From contig NZ_JALJEJ010000005.1 in the NCBI RefSeq assembly GCF_022953055.1, positions 186,001 to 250,000 of the forward strand: a stretch of 64,000 bases of DNA, read 5' to 3'. The stretch comes from Mucilaginibacter straminoryzae (GTDB lineage: Bacteria; Bacteroidota; Bacteroidia; Sphingobacteriales; Sphingobacteriaceae). The notes under the pieces were generated by a model. It had not been told where the DNA came from and did not search any database. It was given only the letters and a program-made list of their open reading frames with translations. Positions 26,733-35,906 of the stretch are shown here, in pieces (positions within the stretch are counted from its first letter, which is position 1; every line of letters starts with the position of its first letter). The translations under genes and the position numbers were made by a program.

Positions 26733-28037
26733 TTAATTCTCCAGCATATACGCTTTAAAGCCTTCAAAATCTTTACTCAACGGTACCGCTTGTTTTGCCC
26801 TGCCTTCCAGGTCTTTTACCGCTTCTGGTACATGGATAGCACTTGCAACTTCATCGATAAACACATCAGGGAATTTGCACGGGTGTGCCGTAGATAAAAA
26901 TACACCGGCTACATCGCTATGGTTTTCTGCCTGCCATTCTTTCAACGCCTTCCAGGCGATAGCTGTATGTGGGCAAACCACATACTGATACTTTTCGAAC
27001 ACTTGTTGTATGGCTTCTTCTGTTTGCTGGTCGTTATAGCTATAACCTACGACTAATTTCTTCAGTTCTTCCTGATCGTCTTTAAACAAGTTAGCGATCC
27101 GCGCCCAGTTGCTCGGGTTGCCAACGTCCATAGCGTTAGAAAGAGTAGCTACCGATGGCTTCGGTTCGTAAACACCGGTTTTCAGATAAGCTGGAACAGT
27201 ATCATTTAAGTTGGTAGCCGCAATAAACTGCGTTACCGGCAAACCCATTTTCCAGGCTAATAAACCCGCGCCAATATTACCGAAATTACCGCTCGGCACG
27301 CAGAACGCCACCTTGGTTTTATCCTGCTTCAGCAATTGGGCGTAAGCATTAAAGTAATAAAAGGTCTGCGGGATTAGCCGGGCAATATTGATAGAGTTGG
27401 CAGACGTCAGCCTGAATTTTTCGTTCAGTTCATCATCCACAAACGCCTGCTTCACCAGGGCCTGGCAGTCGTCGAAAGTCCCGTCTACTTCCAATGCGCG
27501 GATGTTCTGGCCGTTGGTGGTCAGCTGTTGTTCCTGTATCGGACTTACCTTTCCCTTAGGATAGAGGATGGTCACCCTTGTACCTGGTACACCTAAAAAA
27601 CCTAATGCAACGGCACCGCCGGTATCGCCGGAAGTTGCTACCAGTACGTCTAACTGCTTTTCGCCTTCGCGCAGGTACCAGGCCATAATCCGGCTCATGA
27701 AACGCGCGCCAAAATCTTTAAACGCCAGCGAAGGTCCGTGGAAAAGCTCCAGCACATAAACGTCTTCTTCCAACTTTACTATCGGCGCCTCGAAGTTGAT
27801 GGCGTCATCTATAATGGCTTTTAAATCCTGTTCGGGGATATCGCTTCCCAATAAAGCGTTTGCTACATGGAAAGCAATTTCCGGCAGGGTATATTGATCA
27901 AGGTTATTTAAAAATTTCTCGCTTAATTGAGGAATATGTTCAGGCATGTAAAGGCCTTTATCCTGCGGCATACTGTTAAACACCGCTTCTTTAAAACCTA
28001 CCCGTAATGCCGGATTATTAGTACTATAAAAATTCAT
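26733..28037 (-). CDS. thrC: Threonine synthase
   Basis: Last step of threonine synthesis: phosphohomoserine to threonine, with pyridoxal phosphate. The protein has 434 residues, the usual length for the yeast/E. coli type. The PLP lysine is Lys107 in SLAFKDFGARF, and ATSGDTGGAVALGF is the phosphate-binding loop. CVPSGNFGNIGAGLLAWKMG is typical of this class. It is the third gene of thrA-thrB-thrC, 93 nt after thrB, behind the attenuator at 31636. The gap to thrB contains degenerate TTTCGAAT-type and ATCTGCACATC-type repeats. Confidence 0.97.
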   Translation of the reverse strand: MNFYSTNNPALRVGFKEAVFNSMPQDKGLYMPEHIPQLSEKFLNNLDQYTLPEIAFHVANALLGSDIPEQDLKAIIDDAINFEAPIVKLEEDVYVLELFHGPSLAFKDFGARFMSRIMAWYLREGEKQLDVLVATSGDTGGAVALGFLGVPGTRVTILYPKGKVSPIQEQQLTTNGQNIRALEVDGTFDDCQALVKQAFVDDELNEKFRLTSANSINIARLIPQTFYYFNAYAQLLKQDKTKVAFCVPSGNFGNIGAGLLAWKMGLPVTQFIAATNLNDTVPAYLKTGVYEPKPSVATLSNAMDVGNPSNWARIANLFKDDQEELKKLVVGYSYNDQQTEEAIQQVFEKYQYVVCPHTAIAWKALKEWQAENHSDVAGVFLSTAHPCKFPDVFIDEVASAIHVPEAVKDLEGRAKQAVPLSKDFEGFKAYMLEN

Positions 28038-28130
28038 TATAATTTCGGATTTCGAATGTTCAATTTCGAATTGTTTAAACTATCTTTTTATCTGCATATC
28101 CGCACACCTACTCATCTGCACATCTTCAAC

Positions 28131-29132
28131 TCAGTCCAACACACGCGGACCTTCGCCGTTGATAGATGATACGTATTGGTACGAGTTGATGCCGATACCG
28201 GTTAAATGCGCCTGGATTTTCTGATTGATCTGTTTAGCCGTTTCAGGATCTTTCGCAAATGCAAATACAGAAGGCCCAGAGCCAGAGATACCAAAACTGA
28301 CAGCTCCACTTTTCATGGCGATATCGCGCAGTTTATAAAAGTCTGGGATTAGCATGGCGCGAACGGGTTCAATCAGCACATCTTCCATACTACGGCCGAT
28401 CAGCTCAATGTCATTCGTGTATAAACCGCTGATCAACCCGGCGATATTTCCCCATTGGGTTACCGCGTCTTTCAGCAGGATTTTATTGCGGATGATCTGC
28501 CGGGCTTCGCGGGTAGGTACGTCTACCTGCGGGAATACAATGGCACAAAATAGATCTTTTGGATACGGCAGGCGGATCACCTCCAGCGGTTGATAACTGC
28601 GGATCAGCACGAAGCCGCCCATCAATGCCGGGGCAACGTTATCTGCGTGGCCATGCCCGCAGGCCATCTCCTCGCCCTTCATTACAAAAGGCAGCAGGGT
28701 AGACGGATCGCTGGTATCACCAAGCAGATTTTTTATAGCGAACAAACCGGCAACCGTACTGGCAGAGCTGGAACCCAGCCCGCTGCCGATCGGCATTTTT
28801 TTATGCAGTTCGATATCCAGGCCCACATCGCTGCGACCGATATGATCCAGGTAGTGCTTTACGCTAACGCTCACCGTATTTTTGAACGGGTTGTAAGGCA
28901 GTTTGCCATCGTCGCCGGTAATTTTGCTGATAGTGATACCCGGGCGATTTTTAAGGCGCATTACCACCTCGTCGCCGGGTTCATTCACGGCAAAACCCAG
29001 TACGTCAAACCCGCAAACAACGTTTGCGACTGTAGCCGGTGCAAATACGCGGATGGTATCAACCTCCATCCCCCTGGAGGGGGTGTTTTTTTCTTTTATA
29101 TCTGGCATGCTCATTTGCATTTGCTTTTCCAT
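28131..29132 (-). CDS. thrB: Homoserine kinase with a repeat-encoded N-terminus
   Basis: Phosphorylates homoserine with ATP (GHMP kinase family). VFAPATVANVVCGFDVLGF opens the family core and PIGSGLGSSSASTVAG is the ATP loop. The frame begins MEKQMQMSMPDIKEKNTPSRGM and only then reaches EVDTIRVFAP, where other homoserine kinases start. The extra residues are coded by a palindromic element whose second hairpin, CCCCCTCCAGGGGG, ends just before an alternative ATG at 29069 (312 residues, the normal length). I keep the longer start because trpG shows the same arrangement without an internal ATG. The true start could be 29069. Second gene of the thr operon. Confidence 0.93.
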   Translation of the reverse strand: MEKQMQMSMPDIKEKNTPSRGMEVDTIRVFAPATVANVVCGFDVLGFAVNEPGDEVVMRLKNRPGITISKITGDDGKLPYNPFKNTVSVSVKHYLDHIGRSDVGLDIELHKKMPIGSGLGSSSASTVAGLFAIKNLLGDTSDPSTLLPFVMKGEEMACGHGHADNVAPALMGGFVLIRSYQPLEVIRLPYPKDLFCAIVFPQVDVPTREARQIIRNKILLKDAVTQWGNIAGLISGLYTNDIELIGRSMEDVLIEPVRAMLIPDFYKLRDIAMKSGAVSFGISGSGPSVFAFAKDPETAKQINQKIQAHLTGIGINSYQYVSSINGEGPRVLD

Positions 29133-29173
29133 TTGTAATTTTCTTTACTCCCCCTTTAGGGGGCTGGGGGGTT
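29067..29173 (-). repeat. Palindromic element spanning the thrA-thrB junction
   Basis: On the minus strand: CCCCCCAGCCCCCTAAAGGG GG, about 65 nt of AT-rich sequence containing the thrB start codons, then CCCCCTCCAGGGGGATGGAGG. These are the same two half-elements as in radA, further apart. The first half begins at the thrA stop codon. Confidence 0.85.
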
Positions 29174-31622
29174 AGTTAGCCCCAACGTTAATCAGATCTG
29201 CAAATACACCTGCAGCAGTTACTTCGGCACCTGCGCCAGGGCCTTTTACTACCATAGGGCGTTCGTAGTACCTGTCGGTGATGAAAGCGATGATGTTATC
29301 CGCACCAGACATCATGTAGAACGGATGGCTGTCGTCAACCATTTCCAGGGTGATAGAAGCCTTACCATTATCCAGCTTGCCCACGTAGCGCAGTACCTTG
29401 TTTTCTTTTTCTGCCTTGTCTTTTAGCTTGGTAAAATAAGCTTCTTCTTTCTTCAATGCTGCGTAGAACGCATCAACAGTAGGCGCTTCGATACATGATT
29501 TCGGCAGGATCGGTTCGATATCAATATCGGTAGATTCCATCTGGTAACCGGCGTCGCGGGCCAGGATCAGCATCTTGCGCATAAAATCGGTACCGCGAAG
29601 GTCGTCGCGTGGGTCTGGTTCGGTATAGCCCTTCTCCTGCGCCATTTTTACCACATCGTAAAAACTGGCATCTCCCTTGAAATTATTAAAGATGAAAGAA
29701 ATAGTGCCCGATAGTATGGCCTCTATCCGGCGAACACGGTCGCCGCTTACGATCAGGTCGCGCAGGGTACGGATGATGGGTAAACCTGCACCCACATTGG
29801 TTTCGTAGAAGAAATCTACCCCGTGCTGTACGGCCGTATTTTTAAATGATTTGTACTGGCTGTAAGCAGAAGAGTTGCCAATCTTATTACAGGTGACTAC
29901 CGAAATATTCGCCTTAAAGGCTTCTTCGTAGTATTTGATCGGCAGCGGACTGGCTGTATTATCCACAAATACACAATTCGGCAGGTTCATGCTTTTCATG
30001 ATGTCTACAAACCGACCCAGGTTAGCTTCTTCGCCATACTCCAGCAAATTATCCTGCCAGTTATCCAGTGATAGCCCTTCCGGATCGAAGATCATTTTTC
30101 GAGAGTTGCTGATGCCTACAATTTTTACCTGGATGCGGTTGTTCTCGCGCAGGTACTGGCTATGTTCGTTCAATTGCTTGAACAGTGTTTTACCAATGTT
30201 ACCGGTGCCCAGGCAGAACGCATGCAGTGTTTTGTTCAGCTGCACAAAGAACGATTCGTGAACGGCATTTAGTGCTTTCGCCAGGTCTGGTGCCGAGATG
30301 ATCACCGAAATATTATACTCTGAAGATCCTTGAGCGATAGCCCTGACGTTGATACCATTACGGCCCAACGCATGGAATATCTTGCCAGACATGCCCGGCG
30401 TTTGCTTCATGTTCTCGCCTACAATGGCCATAACAGCCAGGTTCTTTTCAATTACCGGTTTTTCCAGTTTGCGTGCGCCAAGTTCCAGTTCAAATTCCTG
30501 TTCAATGAGGCTCTTCGCTTTCTCTGCCTCTGCCGGATGCACCGCAAACGTAATGCTATGCTCTGACGAGGATTGCGTGATCAGGATCACGTTGATCTGC
30601 TCGCGGGCCAGCAGCGAGAACAAACGGCCGCTGAAGCCTGCCTTTCCTACCATGCCGCTGCCGATAAGGTTGATTACGCTTACCTCATTGATGGATGAGA
30701 TACCCTTGATAGGTTGGGTGGATGGTTTGGTTTCCGCGCTGATCACGGTGCCTTCAAAATCCGGCTGGAAGGTATTCTTGATCACGATCGGGATTTTCTT
30801 CAAAAAAGCCGGGATCATCGTCGGCGGGTAGATCACCTTTGCGCCGAAGTAAGAAAGCTCCATGGCTTCTGTATAGGTAAGATCTGGCAGCGAGAATGCC
30901 TTTTTAACAATCCGCGGATCGGCAGTCATCATGCCATTCACATCTGTCCATATTTCAATTACTTCCGCATTAAGTGCAGAACCGAAAATAGCAGCAGTAT
31001 AATCGCTTCCGCCGCGGCCCAAAGTGGTTACCTGGTTCAGGTCGTTGCTGGCGATAAAACCGGTAGCCACCAGTATGTGGTCTTTTTTCTCGTTATAAAG
31101 TGTGCGGATCAGCAGTTCAGAAAGCTTCATGTTCACTTTCGCCTGTCCGAAATCGCTATCTGTTTTAATTAATTCGGTGGTATCTGTAAAAAGCACTTCG
31201 GGCATGTGCTGCATAGCAATACGGCTTACCATTAGCGTAGAGCAGCGTTCGCCGTAGCTCAAGATCAGGTCGCGGGTTTTTGGCGTCAGTTCGCGCAGGG
31301 TAAATACGCCCTGCAGCAGGTCTTCCAATTCGTTAAAGTAAATTTTCAGACGGGTAAACACCGGGTTCTGCTGCTGGATGTCCAGTAATTCCTTAACGGT
31401 GTTGAAGTGCCTAAGCTCCAGTTCGGCAAGCTGAGGGGTAAAACTTTCGCCTGCGGCGGCTTTCTCTGCCATTTCAGACAACAGGTTGGTTACACCGCTC
31501 ATGGCCGAAAGTACAATCACCGGCTTTTCTTTCGCCTGGCTTTCCTGCTTAATAATTTTTACCAGTGTGCTGATGCTGGCTGCTGATCCGACAGAGGTTC
31601 CTCCGAATTTTAAAACTTTCAT
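29172..31622 (-). CDS. thrA: Bifunctional aspartokinase / homoserine dehydrogenase
   Basis: Catalyses the first and third steps of threonine synthesis. The 816 residues match the ThrA fusion. The N-terminal kinase starts MKVLKFGGTSVGSAASISTL, with TLGRGGSDYTAAIFG further on. Two ACT regulatory domains follow (VINLIGSGMVGKAGFSGRLF and MAIVGENMKQTPGMSGKIF), which suggests feedback by threonine. The C-terminal homoserine dehydrogenase has CLGTGNIGKTLFKQL (NAD(P) binding) and ends near KGPGAGAEVTAAGVFADL. It is the first gene of thrABC and lies 15 nt after the attenuator hairpin. Confidence 0.97.
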   Translation of the reverse strand: MKVLKFGGTSVGSAASISTLVKIIKQESQAKEKPVIVLSAMSGVTNLLSEMAEKAAAGESFTPQLAELELRHFNTVKELLDIQQQNPVFTRLKIYFNELEDLLQGVFTLRELTPKTRDLILSYGERCSTLMVSRIAMQHMPEVLFTDTTELIKTDSDFGQAKVNMKLSELLIRTLYNEKKDHILVATGFIASNDLNQVTTLGRGGSDYTAAIFGSALNAEVIEIWTDVNGMMTADPRIVKKAFSLPDLTYTEAMELSYFGAKVIYPPTMIPAFLKKIPIVIKNTFQPDFEGTVISAETKPSTQPIKGISSINEVSVINLIGSGMVGKAGFSGRLFSLLAREQINVILITQSSSEHSITFAVHPAEAEKAKSLIEQEFELELGARKLEKPVIEKNLAVMAIVGENMKQTPGMSGKIFHALGRNGINVRAIAQGSSEYNISVIISAPDLAKALNAVHESFFVQLNKTLHAFCLGTGNIGKTLFKQLNEHSQYLRENNRIQVKIVGISNSRKMIFDPEGLSLDNWQDNLLEYGEEANLGRFVDIMKSMNLPNCVFVDNTASPLPIKYYEEAFKANISVVTCNKIGNSSAYSQYKSFKNTAVQHGVDFFYETNVGAGLPIIRTLRDLIVSGDRVRRIEAILSGTISFIFNNFKGDASFYDVVKMAQEKGYTEPDPRDDLRGTDFMRKMLILARDAGYQMESTDIDIEPILPKSCIEAPTVDAFYAALKKEEAYFTKLKDKAEKENKVLRYVGKLDNGKASITLEMVDDSHPFYMMSGADNIIAFITDRYYERPMVVKGPGAGAEVTAAGVFADLINVGAN

Positions 31623-31635
31623 AGCGTGATAAAAG

Positions 31636-31672
31636 CAAAAACGCCTTCCCCGTTTCTGGAGGAAGGCGCTTG
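31636..31672 (-). terminator. Attenuator terminator of the thr operon
   Basis: On the minus strand GCGCCTTCC and GGAAGGCG(T) form a GC-rich stem, directly followed by TTTTTGCTTTT. It ends about 13 nt before the thrA start and about 35 nt after the leader ORF stop, so it is placed to decide between termination and read-through. Confidence 0.88.
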
Positions 31673-31705
31673 CTGGTTTTTTATGTTTGTCTTTACACCA
31701 TGCGG

Positions 31706-31774
31706 TTATCTTCCTCCCTGTCTATCGCAGGTGGTAATAATAATCGCTGTCATAATGGTGTTGTTAATAATCAT
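31706..31774 (-). CDS. thrL: thr operon leader peptide
   Basis: A 22-codon ORF, MIINNTIMTAIIITTCDR plus QGGR, starting with ATG at 31774 and stopping with TAA. It contains four Thr and six Ile codons, including ATT ATT ATT ACC ACC in a row, as in thr leader peptides elsewhere that sense charged tRNA-Thr and tRNA-Ile. It is followed by a strong terminator before thrA. Ribosome stalling at these codons when threonine or isoleucine is short would free an antiterminator. This is an inference from layout, but codon content and position agree. Confidence 0.85.
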   Translation of the reverse strand: MIINNTIMTAIIITTCDRQGGR

Positions 31775-31805
31775 TTCTAAGCCGGTGTCTTTATCTAAGA
31801 CGGCC

Positions 31806-31837
31806 CTAATATAGGGGTTTAATTTTTATATCTGCAA
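31806..31837 (-). promoter_or_regulatory. Candidate promoter of the thr operon
   Basis: The minus strand shows TTG, 21 nt, then TATATTAG, which matches six of eight positions of the TAnnTTTG box counting the free positions. It lies about 32 nt upstream of the leader ORF and is back-to-back with the rsgA promoter. Confidence 0.45.
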
Positions 31838-31875
31838 CACAAACTTTTTATTTTTTCGCCTGTAACCCATTTTTG

Positions 31876-31883
31876 TACTTTTG
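31876..31883 (+). promoter_or_regulatory. -7 promoter box of rsgA
   Basis: TACTTTTG is a perfect TAnnTTTG match and ends 4 nt before the rsgA ATG, implying a leaderless or nearly leaderless mRNA. Confidence 0.55.
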
Positions 31884-31887
31884 ACAG

Positions 31888-32808
31888 ATGCAGGGTTTGG
31901 TCACAAAATCGACAGGGAGCTGGTACCAGGTACGTACGCCGCAAGGCGAACTGGTAGATTGCCGTATTAAAGGAAAGTTCCGGATTAAGGGCCTCACCAC
32001 CACCAACCCCATTGCCGTTGGCGATCAGGTGGAGTTTGAACTGGAACCCGACCAGGAGACCGGCGTGATCACCAAACTGCAAGACCGGAAGAATTATATC
32101 ATCCGTAAATCTATCAACCTTTCTAAACAGGCACAGATCATTGCCGCCAACCTAGATCAGGCTTTTCTGGTCGTGACGCTGGCTTCGCCCCGTACCTCGC
32201 TGGGTTTTATAGACCGTTTCCTGGTGACTGCGGAAGCCTATGATATCCCGGCGGCTTTAGTATTTAATAAGCTGGATCTGTTTAGCGACGAAGGCTTAGA
32301 GATATTAAAAGAGTATACCGCCATTTATGAAAGCATAGGCTACCCTTGTTATTTGGTATCGGCCCTGAACGGGACTAACATAGCCGAACTTAAAAGCAAG
32401 CTGAAAGATAAGACTACCTTGTTCTCCGGGCATTCCGGCGTGGGCAAATCCAGCCTGATGAATGCCATCCTGCCTAAACTGGAACTACGCACCAATGAAA
32501 TTTCTGAATGGAGCGATAAGGGGATGCACACCACCACCTTTGCCGAAATGTTTGAGCTGCCAGAAGGCGGTTTTATTATTGATACCCCCGGAATCCGTGA
32601 ACTGGGTATCATCGACATCGGCCAGCAGGAACTGGGCCACTTCTTCCCGGAGATCCGCGAACGCATGAACGACTGCCGCTTTAATAACTGCCGCCACATC
32701 AACGAGCCGGGCTGCGCCGTATTAGAGGCCTTAGAGAATGGCGAAATAGAACCTTCGCGCTACGAAAGCTACCTGAGTATCTACCACGGGAATGATACAA
32801 GAGCTTGA
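31888..32808 (+). CDS. rsgA: Ribosome small-subunit-dependent GTPase A
   Basis: RsgA is a circularly permuted GTPase that helps mature the 30S subunit. It has an N-terminal OB fold, then the permuted motif order: NKLD (G4), later GHSGVGKSSLMNAI (G1) and DTPGIRELG (G3). The C-terminal zinc site is CRFNNCRHINEPGCAV, with Cys, Cys, His and Cys ligands. The 306-residue length is normal. It is divergent from the thr operon; downstream is a repeat-dense gap. Confidence 0.96.
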   Translation: MQGLVTKSTGSWYQVRTPQGELVDCRIKGKFRIKGLTTTNPIAVGDQVEFELEPDQETGVITKLQDRKNYIIRKSINLSKQAQIIAANLDQAFLVVTLASPRTSLGFIDRFLVTAEAYDIPAALVFNKLDLFSDEGLEILKEYTAIYESIGYPCYLVSALNGTNIAELKSKLKDKTTLFSGHSGVGKSSLMNAILPKLELRTNEISEWSDKGMHTTTFAEMFELPEGGFIIDTPGIRELGIIDIGQQELGHFFPEIRERMNDCRFNNCRHINEPGCAVLEALENGEIEPSRYESYLSIYHGNDTRA

Positions 32809-33420
32809 TCGATTTTTGATTTCGTCCTTCGACTTGCTCAGGATGGCAGTTCGATTTCGGATTTATTTTCTAACGAACCTGTAGAGAATCAAGAGACAAG
32901 GATCAAGCTTTTGTTATTCACAGCGCAGTGACCTGTCCCGAACCAGTTTCGGGAAGCATCTGTACGGGAGTTATTGGGAAGACCGAAGCAATCTGAAACT
33001 GTAGAAGGGCCGCTTGGGGTTTGCTTCTCCGCCTGTCGGCGGATCGCAATGACGCTGCTCCCACCCTTGCGAGGGTTAGGGAGGGGTTAATCAGAGAAAA
33101 AAGACCCACCCCTGCTATCGCACTATCTACGCGCCCCCTCCAGGGAGGTTAATGGGATCGCGGATCACAATGACAACCTTTTTTAGTCTTGGTTCCTGGC
33201 TCTTGCTTCTAAAAACCCGTCCGTCCGTTTCTCTGTCCGGTACAATATGGATGCTTAAGGCCCTCGTACCATACTTCAAGGGCTTCTGTATAACATGCTC
33301 TTTTTTTAAGCGCAGGCCTAACCCCATGCCTGTCTATTCTAAAATTTTCTTTAGTATGTTAATTTGTTTTACATTTATGTAAGTTTAAAAAATTAAAATT
33401 CATCTATAAATTATCACAAT
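32809..33420. repeat. Gene-free stretch made of dispersed repeats
   Basis: No plausible gene was seen on either strand. Recognisable pieces: CCTTCGACTTGCTCAGGATG (short copy of the 26614 repeat), AATCAAGAGACAAGGATCAA iterations, CCCGAACCAGTTTCGGGAAG (also at about 53800, inverted), a TTGCTTCTCCGCC ... GGCGGATCGCAATGAC hairpin as at 42340, CCACCCTTGCGAGGGTTAGG of the palindromic family at 33060, and a further copy near 33131. The last 100 nt before 33421 are AT-rich and probably hold the promoter of the SPFH gene. Confidence 0.7.
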
Positions 33421-34422
33421 ATGGCTGCATTAATGGAAGTGCTGGAGTTTTTGGACGACTCGGGCAGCGTAATGGTAAAAAGATTACCTGACAATGGACC
33501 TGCTGAAATTAAATGGGGAGCGCAGCTTACAGTACGAGAATCCCAGGAGGCAGTGTTCTTCAGGGATGGGCAAATTGTGGATATTTTTACTACTGGCCGT
33601 CATCTACTGGAAACAAAGAATATTCCGGGCATTGGTAAATGGGTAACCAGCTTTGCATATGGACCTAATTCACCTTTCCGGGCAGAGGTATACTTTGTTA
33701 ATAAAAAGCTTTTTACCAACCTAAAATGGGGAACGGCTGAACCCATATTATTTAGAGATAGCGAATTAAAGATGGTTAGGCTGCGTTCTTTTGGCATCAG
33801 TTCTATACAAATCACCGATTCCAGGAAGTTTGTCAATGAAATTGTTGGAACTATGGGTTTGTACCGCGACGAAAATATCGCGGATTACCTCAAGAACATT
33901 ATTGTTTCTAAACTAACTACGATTATTGGTGCTACGATAAAAACGGTACTGGAAATGCCTGTATCCTTTCAGGAAATTGGTGAAGCAACAAAGCTAGCTA
34001 TTAAGGATGATTTCGAAAAGATAGGTGTTTCATTGCACGATTTCTACGTAAATTCCATTTCCGTTCCAGACGAAGTTCAGAAAATGGTTGACGAGCGATC
34101 ACGCATGTCGGCTGTCGGCAACATGGATGAGTTCATGAAATATAAAATGGCGATGTCTATAGAAGATTCTGCTCAAAACCCTAATGGTACAGGTGGGCAG
34201 GCCATGAGTTCGGGATTGGGACTCGGTATGGGTTTTATGATGCCTCAGATGGTGCAGCAGGCTATGGCTTCAATGTCTGGACAGACCGTGCAGCCTCAGC
34301 CAGTCCCTTCCGGCGAATCGGCTATTGAAAAACTAAAGGAACTCAAAGGGTTGCTTGATTTAGGTATACTTACACAAGCTGAATTCGAGCAGAAGAAAGC
34401 AAAGCTTTTGGAACAAATATAA
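33421..34422 (+). CDS. SPFH-domain protein with a C-terminal SHOCT motif
   Basis: A 333-residue protein of the YdjI-like (COG4260) branch of SPFH/band-7 proteins. The N-terminal beta-rich part contains MVKRLPDNGPAEIKWGAQLT and VRESQEAVFFRDGQIVDIF. The SPFH core runs through residues about 30-230. A glycine/methionine-rich linker (about 245-290) leads to a SHOCT helix pair, KLKELKGLLDLGILTQAEFE. There is no transmembrane segment, so it probably assembles on the cytoplasmic membrane face with the protein encoded 12 nt downstream. In Bacillus a similar pair is linked to envelope stress. It is flanked by repeat-dense gaps and is more AT-rich than its neighbours. Confidence 0.87.
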   Translation: MAALMEVLEFLDDSGSVMVKRLPDNGPAEIKWGAQLTVRESQEAVFFRDGQIVDIFTTGRHLLETKNIPGIGKWVTSFAYGPNSPFRAEVYFVNKKLFTNLKWGTAEPILFRDSELKMVRLRSFGISSIQITDSRKFVNEIVGTMGLYRDENIADYLKNIIVSKLTTIIGATIKTVLEMPVSFQEIGEATKLAIKDDFEKIGVSLHDFYVNSISVPDEVQKMVDERSRMSAVGNMDEFMKYKMAMSIEDSAQNPNGTGGQAMSSGLGLGMGFMMPQMVQQAMASMSGQTVQPQPVPSGESAIEKLKELKGLLDLGILTQAEFEQKKAKLLEQI

Positions 34423-34433
34423 ACAACAGTAGT

Positions 34434-35810
34434 ATGGCAAAGGCAACAGCTAACAGATGCACGAACTGTGGTGGAGAACTAGCATTTAACCCCAATACCA
34501 ATAATCAAAAATGTGAGTATTGCGGCAGTGAGTACAAACCGCTTAATAAAAAGGGTGAAATTGAGCAGGAAACTGGCTTAATCCCATTTAAAATAGATAG
34601 ATACAAGGCCAGAAAGGAAATTTTAAAATGGATAGTATCAGGCGATTATGTTCCTGGAAATATCCTGTCCGGTACAGAATTTGGTAATTTTGAGCAATGC
34701 TATGTACCGGTTTATTACTTTAAAGGCACATGCACAGGCAAATACACAGCGTATCAAAAAAGTAAAGTAGCCGATAGCATTGTTGGGAAAATTCTTCCCG
34801 CCGACAGAAAAAAAATTGCAGAAGGAACCATCAATGAACCCTTTACAACAGTTGGTTTAGCCAATAACAGTTATGTATCCCAATACTTACCACCACAAGG
34901 TTTTTATAACGAATACTACGAACGCTTCGGCGAGGTTTACAATGCCAGCGGAGACATTGATCACCCGGTAGTAGACATGCTTGAAGGCCATGTTGTTAAC
35001 GAAACCGAAGTTGTTGCTGCAGATAAGTCCGTTTTAAAGCAGGCATCTGCCAAAGAATTCTTAATGACAAGCGATCAGTCTTGGGAAACCTTTGGAGAAA
35101 GAAATGTAATTAGAAGAATTCGGGCAAAGCTTTTAGGCGGATTGGAAAAACCTGACGAAAAGGAAATTGCGATAGATGCTGATTACAAAATTACTTCTGC
35201 CGGCAAAATCTACTTACCTTTTTGGATGATCAATAACCATTACGCAGAGGATTATGAATATAATGTCTGCATGGATGGCGCAAGCGGCAATGTCATCGGC
35301 GAAAAGATAATTGATTCCTCAGCAAAGCCCTCAAAAAAGAAAATTTATAAGTGGTCTGTAGCAATTGGTGGTTTACTTAGCATTGCCTGGTATTTTCATT
35401 ATTTTCTCTACCCAAACCCACCGCAATATGTCCTCCAACACAACAATATTTTTACCAGTAGAATAGGAGGTTTTTGGTGGTTTATAAGGGTGATTCTATT
35501 ATGGGGAGTATTACCTAAAATACTTTCACATTTTATATATGACAAGGCTAGCGAGTTAAAAATAAATAAATTAAAAGTTCAACGGGAGCGCGAATTAGAA
35601 GCTGTTAACTCGGGCGAGTTAGAACTTGCTTTACCGGGCGGATCAAGAAAGACAGTGGTCAAACGCGCGCCAACTGTTGCAACTGAGGACGATTTGGATG
35701 AAGAAGATATAGACATGGGCGATTACGATAGGGATGATGAATATTGGGATGAAGAAAAGGAAAAGCAATTTCAGAAAGCGCTTAAAATGGCTGAAAAGTG
35801 GAAGAGCTAA
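34434..35810 (+). CDS. Zinc-ribbon membrane protein, partner of the SPFH protein
   Basis: A 458-residue protein. It opens with a zinc ribbon, Cys9, Cys12, Cys27 and Cys30 (CTNCGG and CEYCGS). A long middle region has no family I can name with certainty. Transmembrane helices are at about residues 303-322 and 343-363 (WSVAIGGLLSIAWYFHYFLY and WWFIRVILLWGVLPKILSHF). The tail is strongly acidic with DDLDEEDIDMGDYDRDDEYW. The layout resembles Bacillus YdjG, which is encoded beside the SPFH protein YdjI. Both genes form one operon with a terminator after it. No PspA-like gene is present here. Confidence 0.8.
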   Translation: MAKATANRCTNCGGELAFNPNTNNQKCEYCGSEYKPLNKKGEIEQETGLIPFKIDRYKARKEILKWIVSGDYVPGNILSGTEFGNFEQCYVPVYYFKGTCTGKYTAYQKSKVADSIVGKILPADRKKIAEGTINEPFTTVGLANNSYVSQYLPPQGFYNEYYERFGEVYNASGDIDHPVVDMLEGHVVNETEVVAADKSVLKQASAKEFLMTSDQSWETFGERNVIRRIRAKLLGGLEKPDEKEIAIDADYKITSAGKIYLPFWMINNHYAEDYEYNVCMDGASGNVIGEKIIDSSAKPSKKKIYKWSVAIGGLLSIAWYFHYFLYPNPPQYVLQHNNIFTSRIGGFWWFIRVILLWGVLPKILSHFIYDKASELKINKLKVQRERELEAVNSGELELALPGGSRKTVVKRAPTVATEDDLDEEDIDMGDYDRDDEYWDEEKEKQFQKALKMAEKWKS

Positions 35811-35831
35811 TATTTTAACTAAATAACAAGA

Positions 35832-35862
35832 TAGGGGCCCCGACAGGGGCCTTTGTTATTTA
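35832..35862 (+). terminator. Terminator of the SPFH operon
   Basis: GGCCCC-GACA-GGGGCC is a compact stem-loop followed by TTTGTTATTT, 25 nt after the stop. Confidence 0.85.
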
Positions 35863-35906
35863 ACAGCATTGACAAGACCTTTCAAGGCGGCGCCTTAGTT
35901 TCATTC

